DNA of 64,000 nucleotides, from positions 1-64,000 of the forward strand of contig NZ_JALKFZ020000002.1 in NCBI RefSeq assembly GCF_023243075.1. Direction: 5' to 3'. Below the pieces are notes generated by a model. That model was not told the origin of the DNA. It saw only the letters and a program-made list of their open reading frames with translations, and did no database searches. A program made the translations under genes and the position numbers. The stretch is from Frankia sp. AiPa1. GTDB taxonomy: Bacteria > Actinomycetota > Actinomycetes > Frankiales > Frankiaceae. Positions 45,763 through 55,729 of the stretch are shown here, piece after piece (positions within the stretch are counted from its first letter, which is position 1; each line of letters starts with the position of its first letter).

Positions 45763-48066
45763 ATGGCGGGGGACGTACCAGTCGACGAGCGTGCGCTGAT
45801 CACTCCTTCCGTCGCCGGCACCGCCGGCGTGCTGCGAGCGGCGGCGAGTCCCGACCAGGCACAGTGGACAGCGAGCACACCGACCACGCCAGCGGGCCCG
45901 GCGGGTGACGGCCCCGCGGCGGGGACCCCGGCAGACCTGCGGGGCGAGCGGGCCCTGCACCACTACGGACGAGTCCAGGTGCTCGGCCGGCCCAGGGACG
46001 CGGGCGGCGCCTCGCGCCCGCCGGCGACGCCCGGCCAGCCCGGCGTGCGTGGCCTGGCTGCCCTGATGCCCCCGGCCGACGGCAGCGTCGTGTCGACGAC
46101 CGGGGTGTCCCCGGGCCTGAGCCGGGCCGAGACCCTGGGCCTGGACGCCTTCCGGCTGCGGGCGAGCTCCGCCTACCGGCAGATCAAGGCCGACCGCCCC
46201 CGCGACGGTCACGGCTGGGACATGGACCGGCCCTGCACCGACGTCCCCCCACCGCGGACGTCCCCGCCGAGCGCCCCACCGCACGCGGCCCCGGCCGCGG
46301 CGCTGTCCCCCACCGCCGCCCTCATCCCTGGCGGGGCCACGACCACCAGCACGGCGAACGGCACCGGTGCGAACGGCGGCGTGGCGAACGGCAGCGCGGG
46401 CGCCCTTGGCACGGGCACGATCGCCCATGCCACCCCCGCCGACGGCCAGGGCATCTCGGCCGGCGCCGCCAGCACGCCAACGAGCTCCCGGCTCGAGGGT
46501 TCGGTCGCCGTCGGGCTCATCCTCGTCGAAGGCCCCACCGCCGACCTGCAGTTCACCGCCGCCGAGCGGACCAAGGTCGTCGCCGAGGTGCAGAACGGGC
46601 TGTCCTGGTACGCGAGCACCAACCCGGCGGCCGGGCTCGCGTTCCACTACGACATCCAGATCGTGCGCCTGTCGGTCGCGGCCAACCCGAACGCGACCGA
46701 CCTCGAGGCCCTCTGGCGCGACCCGACGATGGACCGGCTCGGCCACAAGGCCAACTTCGACGGTGTCTACGACTATGTCGACGCGCTGCGCGGCCGGCTG
46801 GGAACGACCTGGGCCTACTGCGCGTTCTTCACGAAGTACCCGGTGAGCTACTTCGCGTACTCGTCGATCGGCGGCCCGCGAATCGTCCTGTCCTACGAGA
46901 ACGACGGCTGGGGCCCCGACAACATCGACCGGGTCTTCACCCACGAGACCGGGCACATCTTCGGCGCTCCCGACGAATACGCCGGCGCCGGCTGCGACTG
47001 TGGCGGCCAGTGGGGGGTCTTCCAGACCCCGAACGGCAACTGCGACGGCTGCGCCCCCACCCCGGCCGACTGCCTGATGCGCTCCAACAGCTTCGCGCTG
47101 TGCCGCTTCACCCCCGGCCAGGTCGGCTGGGGTCACGGCGTCGCCGGCAACCCGGCGCTCATCCAGTCGAAGGGCCTCGGCAAGGCCGGCAACTTCGAGG
47201 TCGTCGTCCCGTCCGCGTTCTCCGGGCTCACCCACGTCTGGCGGGACAACGACGCCACCAACTACCCGTGGCGCGATCCCTGGCAGACCGCGCAGGCCCT
47301 CGGCCCCGTCGACGCCGTCTCGATGATCCAGAGCACGCTGGCGAACCCCGGTCCGCTGGAGATGGTCATCCGGGTCGGTGACGCGCTGTCGTTCCTCTGG
47401 CGCGACAGCTCCGGGACGTTCGCCTGGCATGCGCCCACCGCGCTTGCCCAGGGAGTCCGCGGTGTCCCGTCGCTGATCCAGAGCCGACTGGGCACCAAGG
47501 GCAACTTCGAGCTGCTCGTCCCGGCCGCCGACGTCGGCCTCATCCACCTGTGGCGCAACCATGACGTGCACGGCTACCCGTGGAGCGGCCCCGCCCGGTT
47601 CGGCGCCAACCTCGGCAAGGTCGACGCGGTCAGCCTCATCCACGGCACCCTCGGTGGCGGCACCGGGATGCTCGAGGCCGTCGCCCTCGTCGGCACCCGC
47701 CTGGTTCACCTCACCCGGGACAACACCGCCGTGTGGCGCACCGGACCGACCTTCGGGGAAGGCGTCTCGGGCAACCCGGCGCTCATCCAGAGCACCTTCC
47801 CCGGCGCGCGGAACTTCGAGGTCGTCGTCCCCGCCGCCGGCGGCGGCCTGATCCACTACTACCGCAACAACAACGCCTCCACCCCGTTCTGGAGTGGCCC
47901 CCGTCCGTTCGGCGCCGCTCTCGGCAAGGTCGATGCCGTCGCCATGATCCAGAGCAACTTCGACGGTCATCTGGAGGTTCTCGCCCGCATCGGCGACGAG
48001 CTGCACATGATCTGGCGCTCCTCCGGCGCCACCGCCGCCTGGTCCACCCCCCGCCGCGTCTTCTGA
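45763..48066 (+). CDS. Metzincin-like metalloprotease with C-terminal propeller-like repeats
   Basis: 767 aa from ATG 45763, with GAAAGGA 12 bases upstream. The first 240 residues are Pro/Ala/Gly-rich. Residues 250-460 are a zinc protease: HETGHIFGAPDE (His394, Glu395, His398, Asp404), the HEXXHXXGXXD form with Asp as third ligand seen in snapalysin. A cysteine-rich loop (AGCDCGG, NCDGC) and DCLMRSN, a likely Met-turn, follow. From about 460 there are roughly seven units of about 45 residues with NPALIQS, NFEVVVP, GLTHVWRDND and W...G patterns, like a lectin-type beta-propeller. No Sec signal is visible, so export or release would need another route. Confidence 0.82.
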   Translation: MAGDVPVDERALITPSVAGTAGVLRAAASPDQAQWTASTPTTPAGPAGDGPAAGTPADLRGERALHHYGRVQVLGRPRDAGGASRPPATPGQPGVRGLAALMPPADGSVVSTTGVSPGLSRAETLGLDAFRLRASSAYRQIKADRPRDGHGWDMDRPCTDVPPPRTSPPSAPPHAAPAAALSPTAALIPGGATTTSTANGTGANGGVANGSAGALGTGTIAHATPADGQGISAGAASTPTSSRLEGSVAVGLILVEGPTADLQFTAAERTKVVAEVQNGLSWYASTNPAAGLAFHYDIQIVRLSVAANPNATDLEALWRDPTMDRLGHKANFDGVYDYVDALRGRLGTTWAYCAFFTKYPVSYFAYSSIGGPRIVLSYENDGWGPDNIDRVFTHETGHIFGAPDEYAGAGCDCGGQWGVFQTPNGNCDGCAPTPADCLMRSNSFALCRFTPGQVGWGHGVAGNPALIQSKGLGKAGNFEVVVPSAFSGLTHVWRDNDATNYPWRDPWQTAQALGPVDAVSMIQSTLANPGPLEMVIRVGDALSFLWRDSSGTFAWHAPTALAQGVRGVPSLIQSRLGTKGNFELLVPAADVGLIHLWRNHDVHGYPWSGPARFGANLGKVDAVSLIHGTLGGGTGMLEAVALVGTRLVHLTRDNTAVWRTGPTFGEGVSGNPALIQSTFPGARNFEVVVPAAGGGLIHYYRNNNASTPFWSGPRPFGAALGKVDAVAMIQSNFDGHLEVLARIGDELHMIWRSSGATAAWSTPRRVF

Positions 48067-48282
48067 CCGCCGGTCCCGAAAGCCTGGACAGACCCGGCCC
48101 AGGCCCAGATCAGCCTCGCCAGAGCACTCCCGATAGCCCTGCGAGGCTGCCTGGGAACCGAGAAGTTCAACGGCGTACCCGGCACCGACAACTGCCTGTA
48201 CCGGTTCGGCGACCTCGCCTTCATGGTCATGATGAGGATGGGCCTCAACGGAGAATTCGCCGGCGCCTCAGGCCTTCGGCGG
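48067..48282 (+). other. Coding-like stretch after the protease stop
   Basis: In the same frame as the protease, directly after its TGA, about 65 codons read KAWTDPAQAQISLARALP, GCLGTEKFNGVPGTDNC, LYRFGDLAFMVMMRMGLNG. The composition is ordinary and hydrophobic, unlike chance GC-rich frames. It has no start of its own before ATG 48223. It may be a remnant gene or a lost or read-through C-terminal extension. Confidence 0.35.
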
Positions 48283-48684
48283 TCAGCGGGCCGTCGGGTC
48301 AGGGGGCTGGAAGCCGGGCGCGTCCCAGGGGATGCCGTCGGACTCGCCGCGGGACTTGTCAGTGTGCCGGGCGAGCCAACCGTCGACGAAGATGGTCTCG
48401 GCCGGGTCGAGCACCGCGCGCAGTGCCCACGGCACGTCGTCCACGCAGACCGCACGCACACCCGGCAGCGCGGCCAGTTCCCGCGCCCGGGAGGCCGGCG
48501 CCGCCAGCAGCACCAGGCGCGGCGGCAGCGTCGAGGTGATGCGCCCGAACGTGGCCACATCCCGCACGCCGGCACCGCGGTCACGGCGCGAGTCGGCGGC
48601 GTCGGGCGGGACGTCCGGGCTCGGGTCGCCTGGTTGGGTCAGGACCACGAGCAGCTCCGGTTCGGTTCCCCACACGGCGCCCAT
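48283..48684 (-). CDS. Hypothetical protein
   Basis: 133 aa from ATG 48684 (GTG 48696 is an alternative). PELLVVLTQPGDPSPDVP, VATFGRITSTLPPRLVLLAA and LAALPGVRAVCVDDVPWALRA look like alternating strands and helices. The end WLARHTDKSRGESDGIPWD is charged. No family is recognised. It converges on the plus-strand stretch that follows the metalloprotease. Confidence 0.55.
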   Translation of the reverse strand: MGAVWGTEPELLVVLTQPGDPSPDVPPDAADSRRDRGAGVRDVATFGRITSTLPPRLVLLAAPASRARELAALPGVRAVCVDDVPWALRAVLDPAETIFVDGWLARHTDKSRGESDGIPWDAPGFQPPDPTAR

Positions 48685-49098
48685 TGTCCGGCGCACGATG
48701 GCGGTTGTCCCGGCTATCGACCCGGCCTTTCCCGGAGACGCGTCCGAGCGTCCCCATCCCGCGCCCACCGGCGTCCCCATCCCGCGGCCACCGGCGTCCC
48801 CGCCGGCGGGCCGGAGCCGGGGACCAGGACCCGCTCCCATTGGCGATCCCCGTGGCTGCCCCTGCGGGAACCTTCCGCGCCCGGTAGCGCCACCCCGATC
48901 GGCTGGCGCGGGACGGTCCTGGACGGCGCGAGACCCTGGGACGAGCGTGGGACGACGGTGGGCGGCGAATCGGGGAGAATCACAGGGTCGGCCGCGTGGA
49001 CACCACGCCCGCCGAGGGACAAGGTTGAGGAAATGCCGGGGCCGGTGACGCTCGGCTGTGCACCGGTGCGGGCCGCCGGAGGGGGGAGGACACCGGCG

Positions 49099-49773
49099 AT
49101 GGGCACCCGACTGCCGTTGTTCCCGCTGGGAACCGTCCTGCTGCCGGGGCTCGTGCTGCCGCTGGAGATCTTCGAGGAACGGTACCGCACGCTGGTGCGC
49201 GAGCTGCTCGCCCAGCCCGACGACCAGATCCGCCAGTTCGGCGTCGTGGCGATCCGCCGCGGGCGCGAGGTGGGGCCGGCGCTGCCAGCGATCCACCAGG
49301 TCGGCTGCACCGCGGTGCTGCGGCGCGTCCAGGAGCATCCGGACGGGCGGTTCTCCCTGCTCACGGTGGGCGGACGGCGATTCCGCGTCGACGAGCTCGA
49401 TCCGTTGGGCGCGCCCTACCTGCTCGGCGAGGTGGAGTTCCTGCCGGACGAGGTCGGTGACGAGCAGGTGGCGCGGGAGACGGTCGCGCCGGTGCAACGT
49501 CTGATGCGGACATACGCCGAGCGGCTCGCTGCCACAGGCACCGTGCAGATCTCGCTGCCGGACCTCCCGGACGACCCGATCGCGCTGTCCTACGTGGTCG
49601 CGGCCGCCGCCGTCACCGACCTGTCCGAACGCCAGGGGCTGCTCGCGCAGACCGACGCGGCCCAGCGGCTGCGGGCCGAACGGGCACTGCTGCACCGCGA
49701 GGTCGGGCTGCTGGGGAAGATCACCACTATCGGGTCGAGCGAGCTGCGCCGCGTCGACCCCAGCCCGAACTGA
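49099..49773 (+). CDS. LON substrate-binding-domain protein
   Basis: 224 aa from ATG 49099, eight bases after GGAGGA; an ATG at 49033 would add 22 unconserved residues. RLPLFPLGTVLLPGLVLPLEIFEERYRTLVREL is the start of the LON N-terminal domain (key parts: LFPLG, LPLEIFE, RY). GRFSLLTVGGRRFRV and LPDDPIALSYVVAAA follow. It has no ATPase or protease domain, so it is one of the stand-alone PUA-like LON proteins, function unknown. Its last 47 bases overlap the end of the convergent membrane protein gene. Confidence 0.92.
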   Translation: MGTRLPLFPLGTVLLPGLVLPLEIFEERYRTLVRELLAQPDDQIRQFGVVAIRRGREVGPALPAIHQVGCTAVLRRVQEHPDGRFSLLTVGGRRFRVDELDPLGAPYLLGEVEFLPDEVGDEQVARETVAPVQRLMRTYAERLAATGTVQISLPDLPDDPIALSYVVAAAAVTDLSERQGLLAQTDAAQRLRAERALLHREVGLLGKITTIGSSELRRVDPSPN

Positions 49774-50428
49774 CCTTCAGCGACGCCAGCCACAGGCCGA
49801 GCGCGAACACGGCCAGTGCTGCCACCGGCATCACCAGGTAGAGCCCGTGCGCGCGGACCCGCACGTCGACCAGGTCCACCAGCACCGAGGACGCGTTCGC
49901 CGGCAGCCCGTGCAGGGCGCCTGCCGAGCGGCGCAGATGGCCGATCCAGCCGGTGATGAGCGCACCCCCGAGACCGCCAGCGGCGAGTCCGAGCGGTACC
50001 GGCCAGCCGGCGTCCCGGGCTCGCCACAGCGCCACCCCGCCACCGATCACCCCGGCGACCGCGCAGATCAGCCCGAACCGGGCGTCGATGTCGCTCTGCA
50101 CCGCGAACGCCGACTCGTTGCCGGCGAGCACCCCCGCCATGTTCAGATGCGGCGCCGCAGCCGCCCACAGCAGGCCGAGCGGAAAGCCAGCCACCGCCAT
50201 CGCCACAGCGCAGATCAACCCGGCGAGATACCCGCCTCGCCCCGGCGACCCGGCCCGCCAGGCCCGCCCGGCCCGCCCGGCTCTCCCAGGGCGACCGAAC
50301 CACCCGGTGCTGGCGGGCCATCCGTACCGTTCATCTGCTCCGCGCGAGCCAAGGGGGGATGCGGGTGTCACCGAGGGATCGACGGAACCGGCCGAGACCC
50401 GTCCGGATTCAGATGGTCTTTCCGTCAC
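49727..50428 (-). CDS. DUF2567-like membrane protein
   Basis: 233 aa from GTG 50428; GTG 50482 is also possible. The first 65 residues are Gly/Arg-rich. Four membrane segments follow: YLAGLICAVAMAVAGFPLGLLWA, FGLICAVAGVIGGGVALW, PVPLGLAAGGLGGALITGWIG and GLYLVMPVAALAVFALGLWLA. The layout resembles actinobacterial DUF2567 proteins; function is unknown. The 3' end overlaps the convergent LON-domain gene by 47 bases. Confidence 0.68.
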   Translation of the reverse strand: MTERPSESGRVSAGSVDPSVTPASPLGSRGADERYGWPASTGWFGRPGRAGRAGRAWRAGSPGRGGYLAGLICAVAMAVAGFPLGLLWAAAAPHLNMAGVLAGNESAFAVQSDIDARFGLICAVAGVIGGGVALWRARDAGWPVPLGLAAGGLGGALITGWIGHLRRSAGALHGLPANASSVLVDLVDVRVRAHGLYLVMPVAALAVFALGLWLASLKVSSGWGRRGAARSTR

Positions 50429-50614
50429 GTCGCCCCGCTCCGCCACCGCATGCCCGCCACCGCCTGCCCGCTGCACGACCACATCGCGGGCACCCCCGGA
50501 TGGCCGCTCTCGACACCTGACCCTATCGTGCCAGCGACGTTACCCTCCCGTGCCGACCAGGAGCCCCAGCCCAGGAGCCCCAGCCAGCACCCGCCCAACC
50601 CGGCCGGGGCGGAA

Positions 50615-51643
50615 TCAGGAAGTGCCGACGCGGCGCAGGGCCAGGACGGCCGCGGCCAGAGCGCCGGCGCCCACCGCGGCACAGACGGCGAGATCGGCGA
50701 GCACCGTCGCCCAGTCGACGTTGCGTTGGAAGGCCGCGGCCAGCGCGTCGACGGCGTAGGTGCTCGGCAGGACATCGCGGGCGAGGCGGCCGACCTCGGG
50801 TAGCCGGTCGGCCGGGATGACCCCGAGGAACAGCACGATGCTCATCCCGAGCTGGCCCGCGATCGTCGCGAGCTCGGGACGCGGCGCCAGCAGGCCGACC
50901 GCCGCCCCGATTCCCGACAGGCACACCCCGGCGAGCAGCACGACCGGTGCCAGCAGCCAGAGTCCCGACAGCGACAGCCCGTACAGCAGGCTGCCGAACA
51001 CGGCGGTGACCAGGGTGCCGGGAGCCGCGAAGGTCGCATACGAGGCGGCGGTGCCGAGCACCACCGCCGCCGGCGGGACGGGCAGCGTCAGGTAGTAGTC
51101 CAGGGCACCGGCGGCCCGAAGCGCGCCGAACCGCTGGGCCAGCAGGTTCAGCGCGACGAACGCGACGACGAGCACCGTGGAGCCAGCGACGACCTGCCCG
51201 GCCGCCGTGGTGTTCCCGACGTCGAGGATGCCGCGCAGCAGGACCAGGATCCCGATCGACTGGAACGAGGCGACGAACAGCAGCGGGATCCGTCCCACCT
51301 TCGAACGGGCGAGCTGACCGCGGTACACCGCGCCGAAAGCCGCCCCGAACCCGGCGGCCGCCGGGATCCGCGGCGGCACCGGCGCCAGCAGCCCCTGGGA
51401 TGCTGACCGCTCCTGCGCCGCGGCCAGCTCCTCGGCGGCGGCCGGTTCGTCAGCTGGGGCCAGTTCCTCGGAGGCGGGCAGGGGTCGGTCCGCGAGGCCC
51501 AGCCCAGGCAGGTTCGCCGCGGGGTGCGGCTCCGACCGGACGCGGGCGGCGCCCACCGTGGCATCGCGCGCGGGCGCGCTCACCACGACCTCGCGGGAGG
51601 CGCGGCTGACCGCGGTGCCACGGGCCTCGGGAACGATGCTCAT
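50615..51643 (-). CDS. ABC-2 type transporter permease
   Basis: 342 aa. After a 110-residue Ala/Glu-rich cytoplasmic tail come six membrane helices, among them IPLLFVASFQSIGILVLL, AGSTVLVVAFVALNLLA, LWLLAPVVLLAGVCLSGIG and AVGAGALAAAVLAL. LDYYLTLPVPPAAVVLG and LPSTYAVDALAAAFQ are typical of ABC-2 exporters. It pairs with the ATPase gene 40 bases upstream. The exported substrate is unknown. Confidence 0.88.
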   Translation of the reverse strand: MSIVPEARGTAVSRASREVVVSAPARDATVGAARVRSEPHPAANLPGLGLADRPLPASEELAPADEPAAAEELAAAQERSASQGLLAPVPPRIPAAAGFGAAFGAVYRGQLARSKVGRIPLLFVASFQSIGILVLLRGILDVGNTTAAGQVVAGSTVLVVAFVALNLLAQRFGALRAAGALDYYLTLPVPPAAVVLGTAASYATFAAPGTLVTAVFGSLLYGLSLSGLWLLAPVVLLAGVCLSGIGAAVGLLAPRPELATIAGQLGMSIVLFLGVIPADRLPEVGRLARDVLPSTYAVDALAAAFQRNVDWATVLADLAVCAAVGAGALAAAVLALRRVGTS

Positions 51644-51683
51644 CGGGACCACACCTGCTGGCCCGGACGACAGAGACGTTCGG

Positions 51684-52646
51684 TCACGTCCGCTCCAGGT
51701 CTCGGGAGGCCCCGCCAAGGGTGAGATACACGTCCTCCAAGGACGGCGTGGCGAGGCTGAAGTCGTCCAATGCGGCGAGGGCCGCTCCGGTGGTGAGCCG
51801 GCCGAGCGCGTCGCGGGCGGCGGCCGGCGCCAGCCGCACCGTCCAGCGCCGCCCGCTGACCGTCGCGAGCCCGGCGAGCATGGCGACGGTGGGGTCGGCG
51901 GCGGGTGGGTCGTGCCGCCAGGCGAGATCGAGCCGGACGTCGCCGGAGACGGACGCCTTGAGCTGGCCTGGCGTGTCGCAGGCGATGACCCGCCCGGCCT
52001 CGAGCACCGCGACCCGGTCGAGCACCGATTCGGCCTCCAGAACGTTGTGGGTGATGAGCACGACGGTGGTGCCGGCGGTGTCGCGGCGGCGTTCCAGCGC
52101 CCCCCATACCGCCCGGCGCGCCACCGGGTCGAGGCCGGTGGTCGGCTCGTCGAGAATGAGCACCGGACGGTCGCCGACCAGCGCGGTCGCCACGCAGGCC
52201 AGCCGCCGTTGCCCGCCGGACAGCCGCGCCAGCGGCCGGTGCGCGACGCCGGTGAGGCCGAGCTCGTCCAGAACGGCGTCGCGAGCTGCCCTGGCCTCGC
52301 CCCGGGACAGGCCCCGCATCCGGGCGGTGGTGCCGACCGCCGTGGCCACCGGCAGTTCGGCGAGGGCCAGATCGGCCTGGCCGAGATAGCCGGTGAGGCG
52401 GGCGGGCAGGTCGGGGGCGGCGCGCACGTCCCGGCCGAACATCATGATGGTGCCGGCGTCCGGCCGCAGCAGGCCCATCAGCAGGCGCACCAGGGTCGTC
52501 TTGCCCGCGCCGTTGGGCCCGAGGACCCCGAACACCTCGCCCTGGCGCACGTCCAGGTCGATGCGATCGTTCGCGAGGACGGAGTGCTCGCCCACCCCGT
52601 GTCGCCGGGTGAGCCCGCGGATGGCGTAGCTCAACACGCCGCCCAT
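51684..52646 (-). CDS. ABC transporter ATP-binding protein
   Basis: 320 aa. GPNGAGKTT (Walker A), the signature LSGGQRR, VLILDEPTTGLDP (Walker B) and ITHN (switch His) are all present. The C-terminal 80 residues match DrrA/CcmA-type exporters, ending in SLEDVYLTLGG. It powers the permease encoded next to it. Confidence 0.96.
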   Translation of the reverse strand: MGGVLSYAIRGLTRRHGVGEHSVLANDRIDLDVRQGEVFGVLGPNGAGKTTLVRLLMGLLRPDAGTIMMFGRDVRAAPDLPARLTGYLGQADLALAELPVATAVGTTARMRGLSRGEARAARDAVLDELGLTGVAHRPLARLSGGQRRLACVATALVGDRPVLILDEPTTGLDPVARRAVWGALERRRDTAGTTVVLITHNVLEAESVLDRVAVLEAGRVIACDTPGQLKASVSGDVRLDLAWRHDPPAADPTVAMLAGLATVSGRRWTVRLAPAAARDALGRLTTGAALAALDDFSLATPSLEDVYLTLGGASRDLERT

Positions 52647-52829
52647 TCTCGCAGCCGCTCCGCCGTGGTGACCCGTCCGGGCGCCGGGGAAGCCTCACAC
52701 CCTCCGGAACGGGCCGCCCAACTGGGCCTTCAGTTCACCACAGACGTCCGGCGACGTCCCGACAGCCGCGGCACCAGCGTTCGCCCGGCGCCCTGGGACG
52801 GCCCCGGCCTCGCGGCCCGGCACCGCTGT

Positions 52830-53543
52830 TCAGACGGCGCTGCTGATCCAGACGACGATGTCGAGCATGCGCAGCGGGGTGACGGGCGGGCCGCCGGTGG
52901 GCACCAGGGCGGAGAGACGGCGGAACTCCTCGGCGTTCTCCCGAAGGTCGTCCTGCATGGCCCGCACCAGCAGCCCCATGTACTGCCGCCAGCTGCGCCC
53001 GTCGCGCGGCGACGGCGGGACACAGTCCTCATGCTGGTAGAAGATCCGCACCTTGGAGTCGAACAGCGGGACGAGTGCCGGCCGCTTGCGGTGCAGCACC
53101 TTGGCGATCAGGGAGCCCTTGACGTCCCGGTCGGAGACGTCCGGGTCATCGAGCGGGTCGTAGAGGGCGGCGACGAGATCCAGGGTGACCTCGTCGGCCT
53201 CGATGAGGTCGATGCCGGGTGGCAGTTTGTCCAGCGCACGCTGCAGCAGGGGGATGAGCGCGGTCAGGGTGTGCATCCGGTCGACGTCCACGTGCACGCC
53301 GAGCAGGGTCGGTGCGAGCAGGTCACCGGTGCACAGCAGGTCCGGGTCGTTGTTGGTGACCAGGCCGTCGTAGTAGGGGTAGGCGTAGCGAAGCCCGCGC
53401 CGACGGGGGCCCAGGTACTCCTGCAGCAGGCTCTCCGCGTCGAAGACCTCCCGGGTCCCTCTCGCCAGCTTCACCCCTGGGCTCCTTGTCCTCGTCCGAT
53501 TGCGGCCGTCCGTTGCGGCCGTCCGATTGTCGCCGTCCGACAC
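52830..53543 (-). CDS. DUF6308-type hypothetical protein
   Basis: 237 aa. EVFDAESLLQEYLGPRRRGLRYAYPYYDG, then FDGL-like TNNDPDLLCTGDLLAPTLLG, VLHRKRPALVPLFDSKVRIFY and WRQYMGLLVRAMQDDL are regular globular sequence. The layout matches an actinobacterial family of unknown function (DUF6308 as I recall it). It is soluble, with no signal or membrane segment. It stands alone between the ABC genes and the membrane protein gene at 53688. Confidence 0.75.
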   Translation of the reverse strand: MSDGDNRTAATDGRNRTRTRSPGVKLARGTREVFDAESLLQEYLGPRRRGLRYAYPYYDGLVTNNDPDLLCTGDLLAPTLLGVHVDVDRMHTLTALIPLLQRALDKLPPGIDLIEADEVTLDLVAALYDPLDDPDVSDRDVKGSLIAKVLHRKRPALVPLFDSKVRIFYQHEDCVPPSPRDGRSWRQYMGLLVRAMQDDLRENAEEFRRLSALVPTGGPPVTPLRMLDIVVWISSAV

Positions 53544-53687
53544 TCGCCGTCGGAACCGCTTCCCGAAACCCCGTCATGGTCCGGAACCGAAGCCGTCCCT
53601 GCCCATATCCTGCCCTGCCAGTACCAGCCAGACGGCGCCGGGTCTGCCCGCGGTCCGCGCCGATGATGCGGGACGACCCGGCCGAGG

Positions 53688-54791
53688 TCAGCGCCGATCG
53701 GGCGACAGTGGGATGAAGGTCACAGCCGGTGGAGCCGTGCCGGGCGGTGCGGGGTCGACCACCCGGATCCGCGGGTCGGCGGCAAGCTCCGAGAGCCGTC
53801 CCGCCGGGGCGCGGACCACGACGGAGAACAGGCAGGCACAGCCGCCGCGCAACTCGGCCGCGGTGTGGTCGTCACGCTCCTGGGCATGCGCGTCGCCCGC
53901 CCGGCCGTCGGTGACGGCCCGGGCCGCGGCCTGGCTCGCCGCGGAGGCGAAGGCGGCCCGCACGTCGCCCACCGGATCACGCACGGTGGCCTGCTCGACC
54001 TCCCCACCGACGCCGGCGGTGAAGAACACCTGAACCACCCGATAGCCGCCCACGACGTCAAGCAGCCGGTCGGGGACGATCGGGGCGTACAGGCTGGCCA
54101 CGGCGTACAGGTCCGCGGCGGGCGCGGCCGCGGTCAGCGCGGCGAGGTTCTCCCGGCTGGCAGCGAGATAGTCCGCGACCCCGTCATGCACGCCAGGTCC
54201 GATCCGGACCGTCGGCGTCACCGCGCCCGCCGCGGACGACGAGCCCGAAGAGGACGCCGAGCCAGCCGCCGATCCGCCCCCCACGGCAGTCCCACCGGCG
54301 GAGGCGCCGCTGGTGGGAGCTCGACCGGTGAAGACCAGGTGCGGGGCGTGATCCCGGGCGCCCCGCACGATCGCCGCGACCGCGCTCACCACGATCAGCG
54401 CGACCAGGCCGAGCACCGCGATCCGCCCGCCCCGCCCGGCCGGCAGCGCGAAACCAGGCTCGCGACCGTCGCCGTCCTCGTCGATCCGCAGCCGCCGCGT
54501 GATCTTCTGGGCCCGGCCCACCGCCGGCTCGGCGGTGGTGAGCACCCTGCGCCGGCCGGCCTCGAGAACACGGTGGGTTCCCGCCAGCATCGCGGCGTCA
54601 AGCCGGTCCAGCGCCTCCAACAGCCCGCGCCCGGCCGAGATCGCGGCGACCGGGACGCCCACGGCGGCCGGCCTGTCCACGGCAGCCGGATGGTCGGTGG
54701 CAGCCGGATGGCCGGTGGCAGCGGGGTGGCCGGTGGCAGGCAGGCGAGCGGGCCCCGCGCCGGGGCGGTGCTCCGCCGCCGTCTCCGTCAC
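53688..54791 (-). CDS. Hypothetical single-pass membrane protein
   Basis: 367 aa from GTG 54791, overlapping the rluD stop as GTGA. The first 60 residues contain repeats of [37 protein letters not shown] starts a conserved part. One membrane helix ([19 protein letters not shown]) lies near residue 150, then a Ser/Gly linker and an extracytoplasmic domain of about 170 residues ([53 protein letters not shown]). The outer domain is unrecognised. Coupling to rluD is translational only. Confidence 0.8.
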   Translation of the reverse strand: MTETAAEHRPGAGPARLPATGHPAATGHPAATDHPAAVDRPAAVGVPVAAISAGRGLLEALDRLDAAMLAGTHRVLEAGRRRVLTTAEPAVGRAQKITRRLRIDEDGDGREPGFALPAGRGGRIAVLGLVALIVVSAVAAIVRGARDHAPHLVFTGRAPTSGASAGGTAVGGGSAAGSASSSGSSSAAGAVTPTVRIGPGVHDGVADYLAASRENLAALTAAAPAADLYAVASLYAPIVPDRLLDVVGGYRVVQVFFTAGVGGEVEQATVRDPVGDVRAAFASAASQAAARAVTDGRAGDAHAQERDDHTAAELRGGCACLFSVVVRAPAGRLSELAADPRIRVVDPAPPGTAPPAVTFIPLSPDRR

Positions 54792-55729
54792 GCCTGGTCC
54801 CGCAGCCTTTGCAGCGCTTCGGCGAGGTCGTCCGGATCGGGGCTGGTGAAGGTGACCTGACCGCCGTGACCCGGATGCTCGAACGACAGTGACGCCGCGT
54901 GCAGCCACTGGCGGGCAAGACCCAGCCGCTCGGCAAGGGTCGGATCCGCGCCGTAGGCCAGATCGCCGACGCATGGATGGCGCAGTGCGGACATGTGTAC
55001 CCGGATCTGATGAGTACGGCCCGTCTCCAGCCGGATCGACAGGAGCGATGCCGCCCGGAAGGCCTCGATCAGGTCGTAGTGAGTGACGCTGGGCCGACCG
55101 TCCGCGACCACGGCGAACAGGCCCGGCCGGCGGGGATGGCGATCGATGGGTGCGTCGACCGTGCCGTTCGAGGGGTCGGGATGCCCCTGCACCACCGCGC
55201 GGTAGCGCTTGTCGACCTCACGTTCCCGGAACGCGCGCTTGAGCAGCGTGTAGGCCCGCTCGCTCTTCGCGACGACCATCACGCCGGTGGTGCCGACATC
55301 GAGGCGGTGCACCACGCCCTGACGCTCGGCTGCCCCCGACGTCGACACGCGATATCCCATCGCGGCCAGCGCACCGATCACGGTCGGCCCGGTGAACCCG
55401 GGTGCCGGATGGGCTGCCACGCCGACCGGCTTGTTGACGACGACGATGTCCTCGTCGTCGTGCAGGATGCCGAGCCCCGCGACCGGCGTCGGCTCGACGG
55501 TGACCCGCCGGGGCGGCCCCGGCAGGCACACCTCCAGCCAGGACCCGCCGCGGACCCGGTCCGAACGGCCGCGGACCCGGCCGTCCAGGCTTGCCTGCCC
55601 GTCATCGACGAGGGTGGCGGCCGCCGTGCGGGACAGCCCGAACATCCGCGCGATCGCCGCGTCGAGGCGGACGCCGTCCAGACCGTCCGGCACCGGCACG
55701 CTGCGCAGATCACCTTCAGTGCCGCTCAC
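54788..55729 (-). CDS. rluD: 23S rRNA pseudouridine synthase RluD-type
   Basis: 313 aa. It has an S4 domain ([23 protein letters not shown]) and the RluA-family core: [36 protein letters not shown] with catalytic Asp in [16 protein letters not shown] and [12 protein letters not shown]. It modifies uridines in 23S rRNA helix 69 by family. Its ATG overlaps the lspA stop by ATGA and its stop overlaps the next gene, so three genes form one coupled unit, in the lspA-rluD order typical of the group. Confidence 0.95.
   Translation of the reverse strand: MSGTEGDLRSVPVPDGLDGVRLDAAIARMFGLSRTAAATLVDDGQASLDGRVRGRSDRVRGGSWLEVCLPGPPRRVTVEPTPVAGLGILHDDEDIVVVNKPVGVAAHPAPGFTGPTVIGALAAMGYRVSTSGAAERQGVVHRLDVGTTGVMVVAKSERAYTLLKRAFREREVDKRYRAVVQGHPDPSNGTVDAPIDRHPRRPGLFAVVADGRPSVTHYDLIEAFRAASLLSIRLETGRTHQIRVHMSALRHPCVGDLAYGADPTLAERLGLARQWLHAASLSFEHPGHGGQVTFTSPDPDDLAEALQRLRDQA

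Noticed and set aside
45757-48006. 749-codon minus-strand frame opposite the metalloprotease
   Set aside because: Antisense shadow of a GC-rich gene; composition is Gly/Arg/Asp-rich with no domain, whereas the plus strand carries a zinc protease motif.
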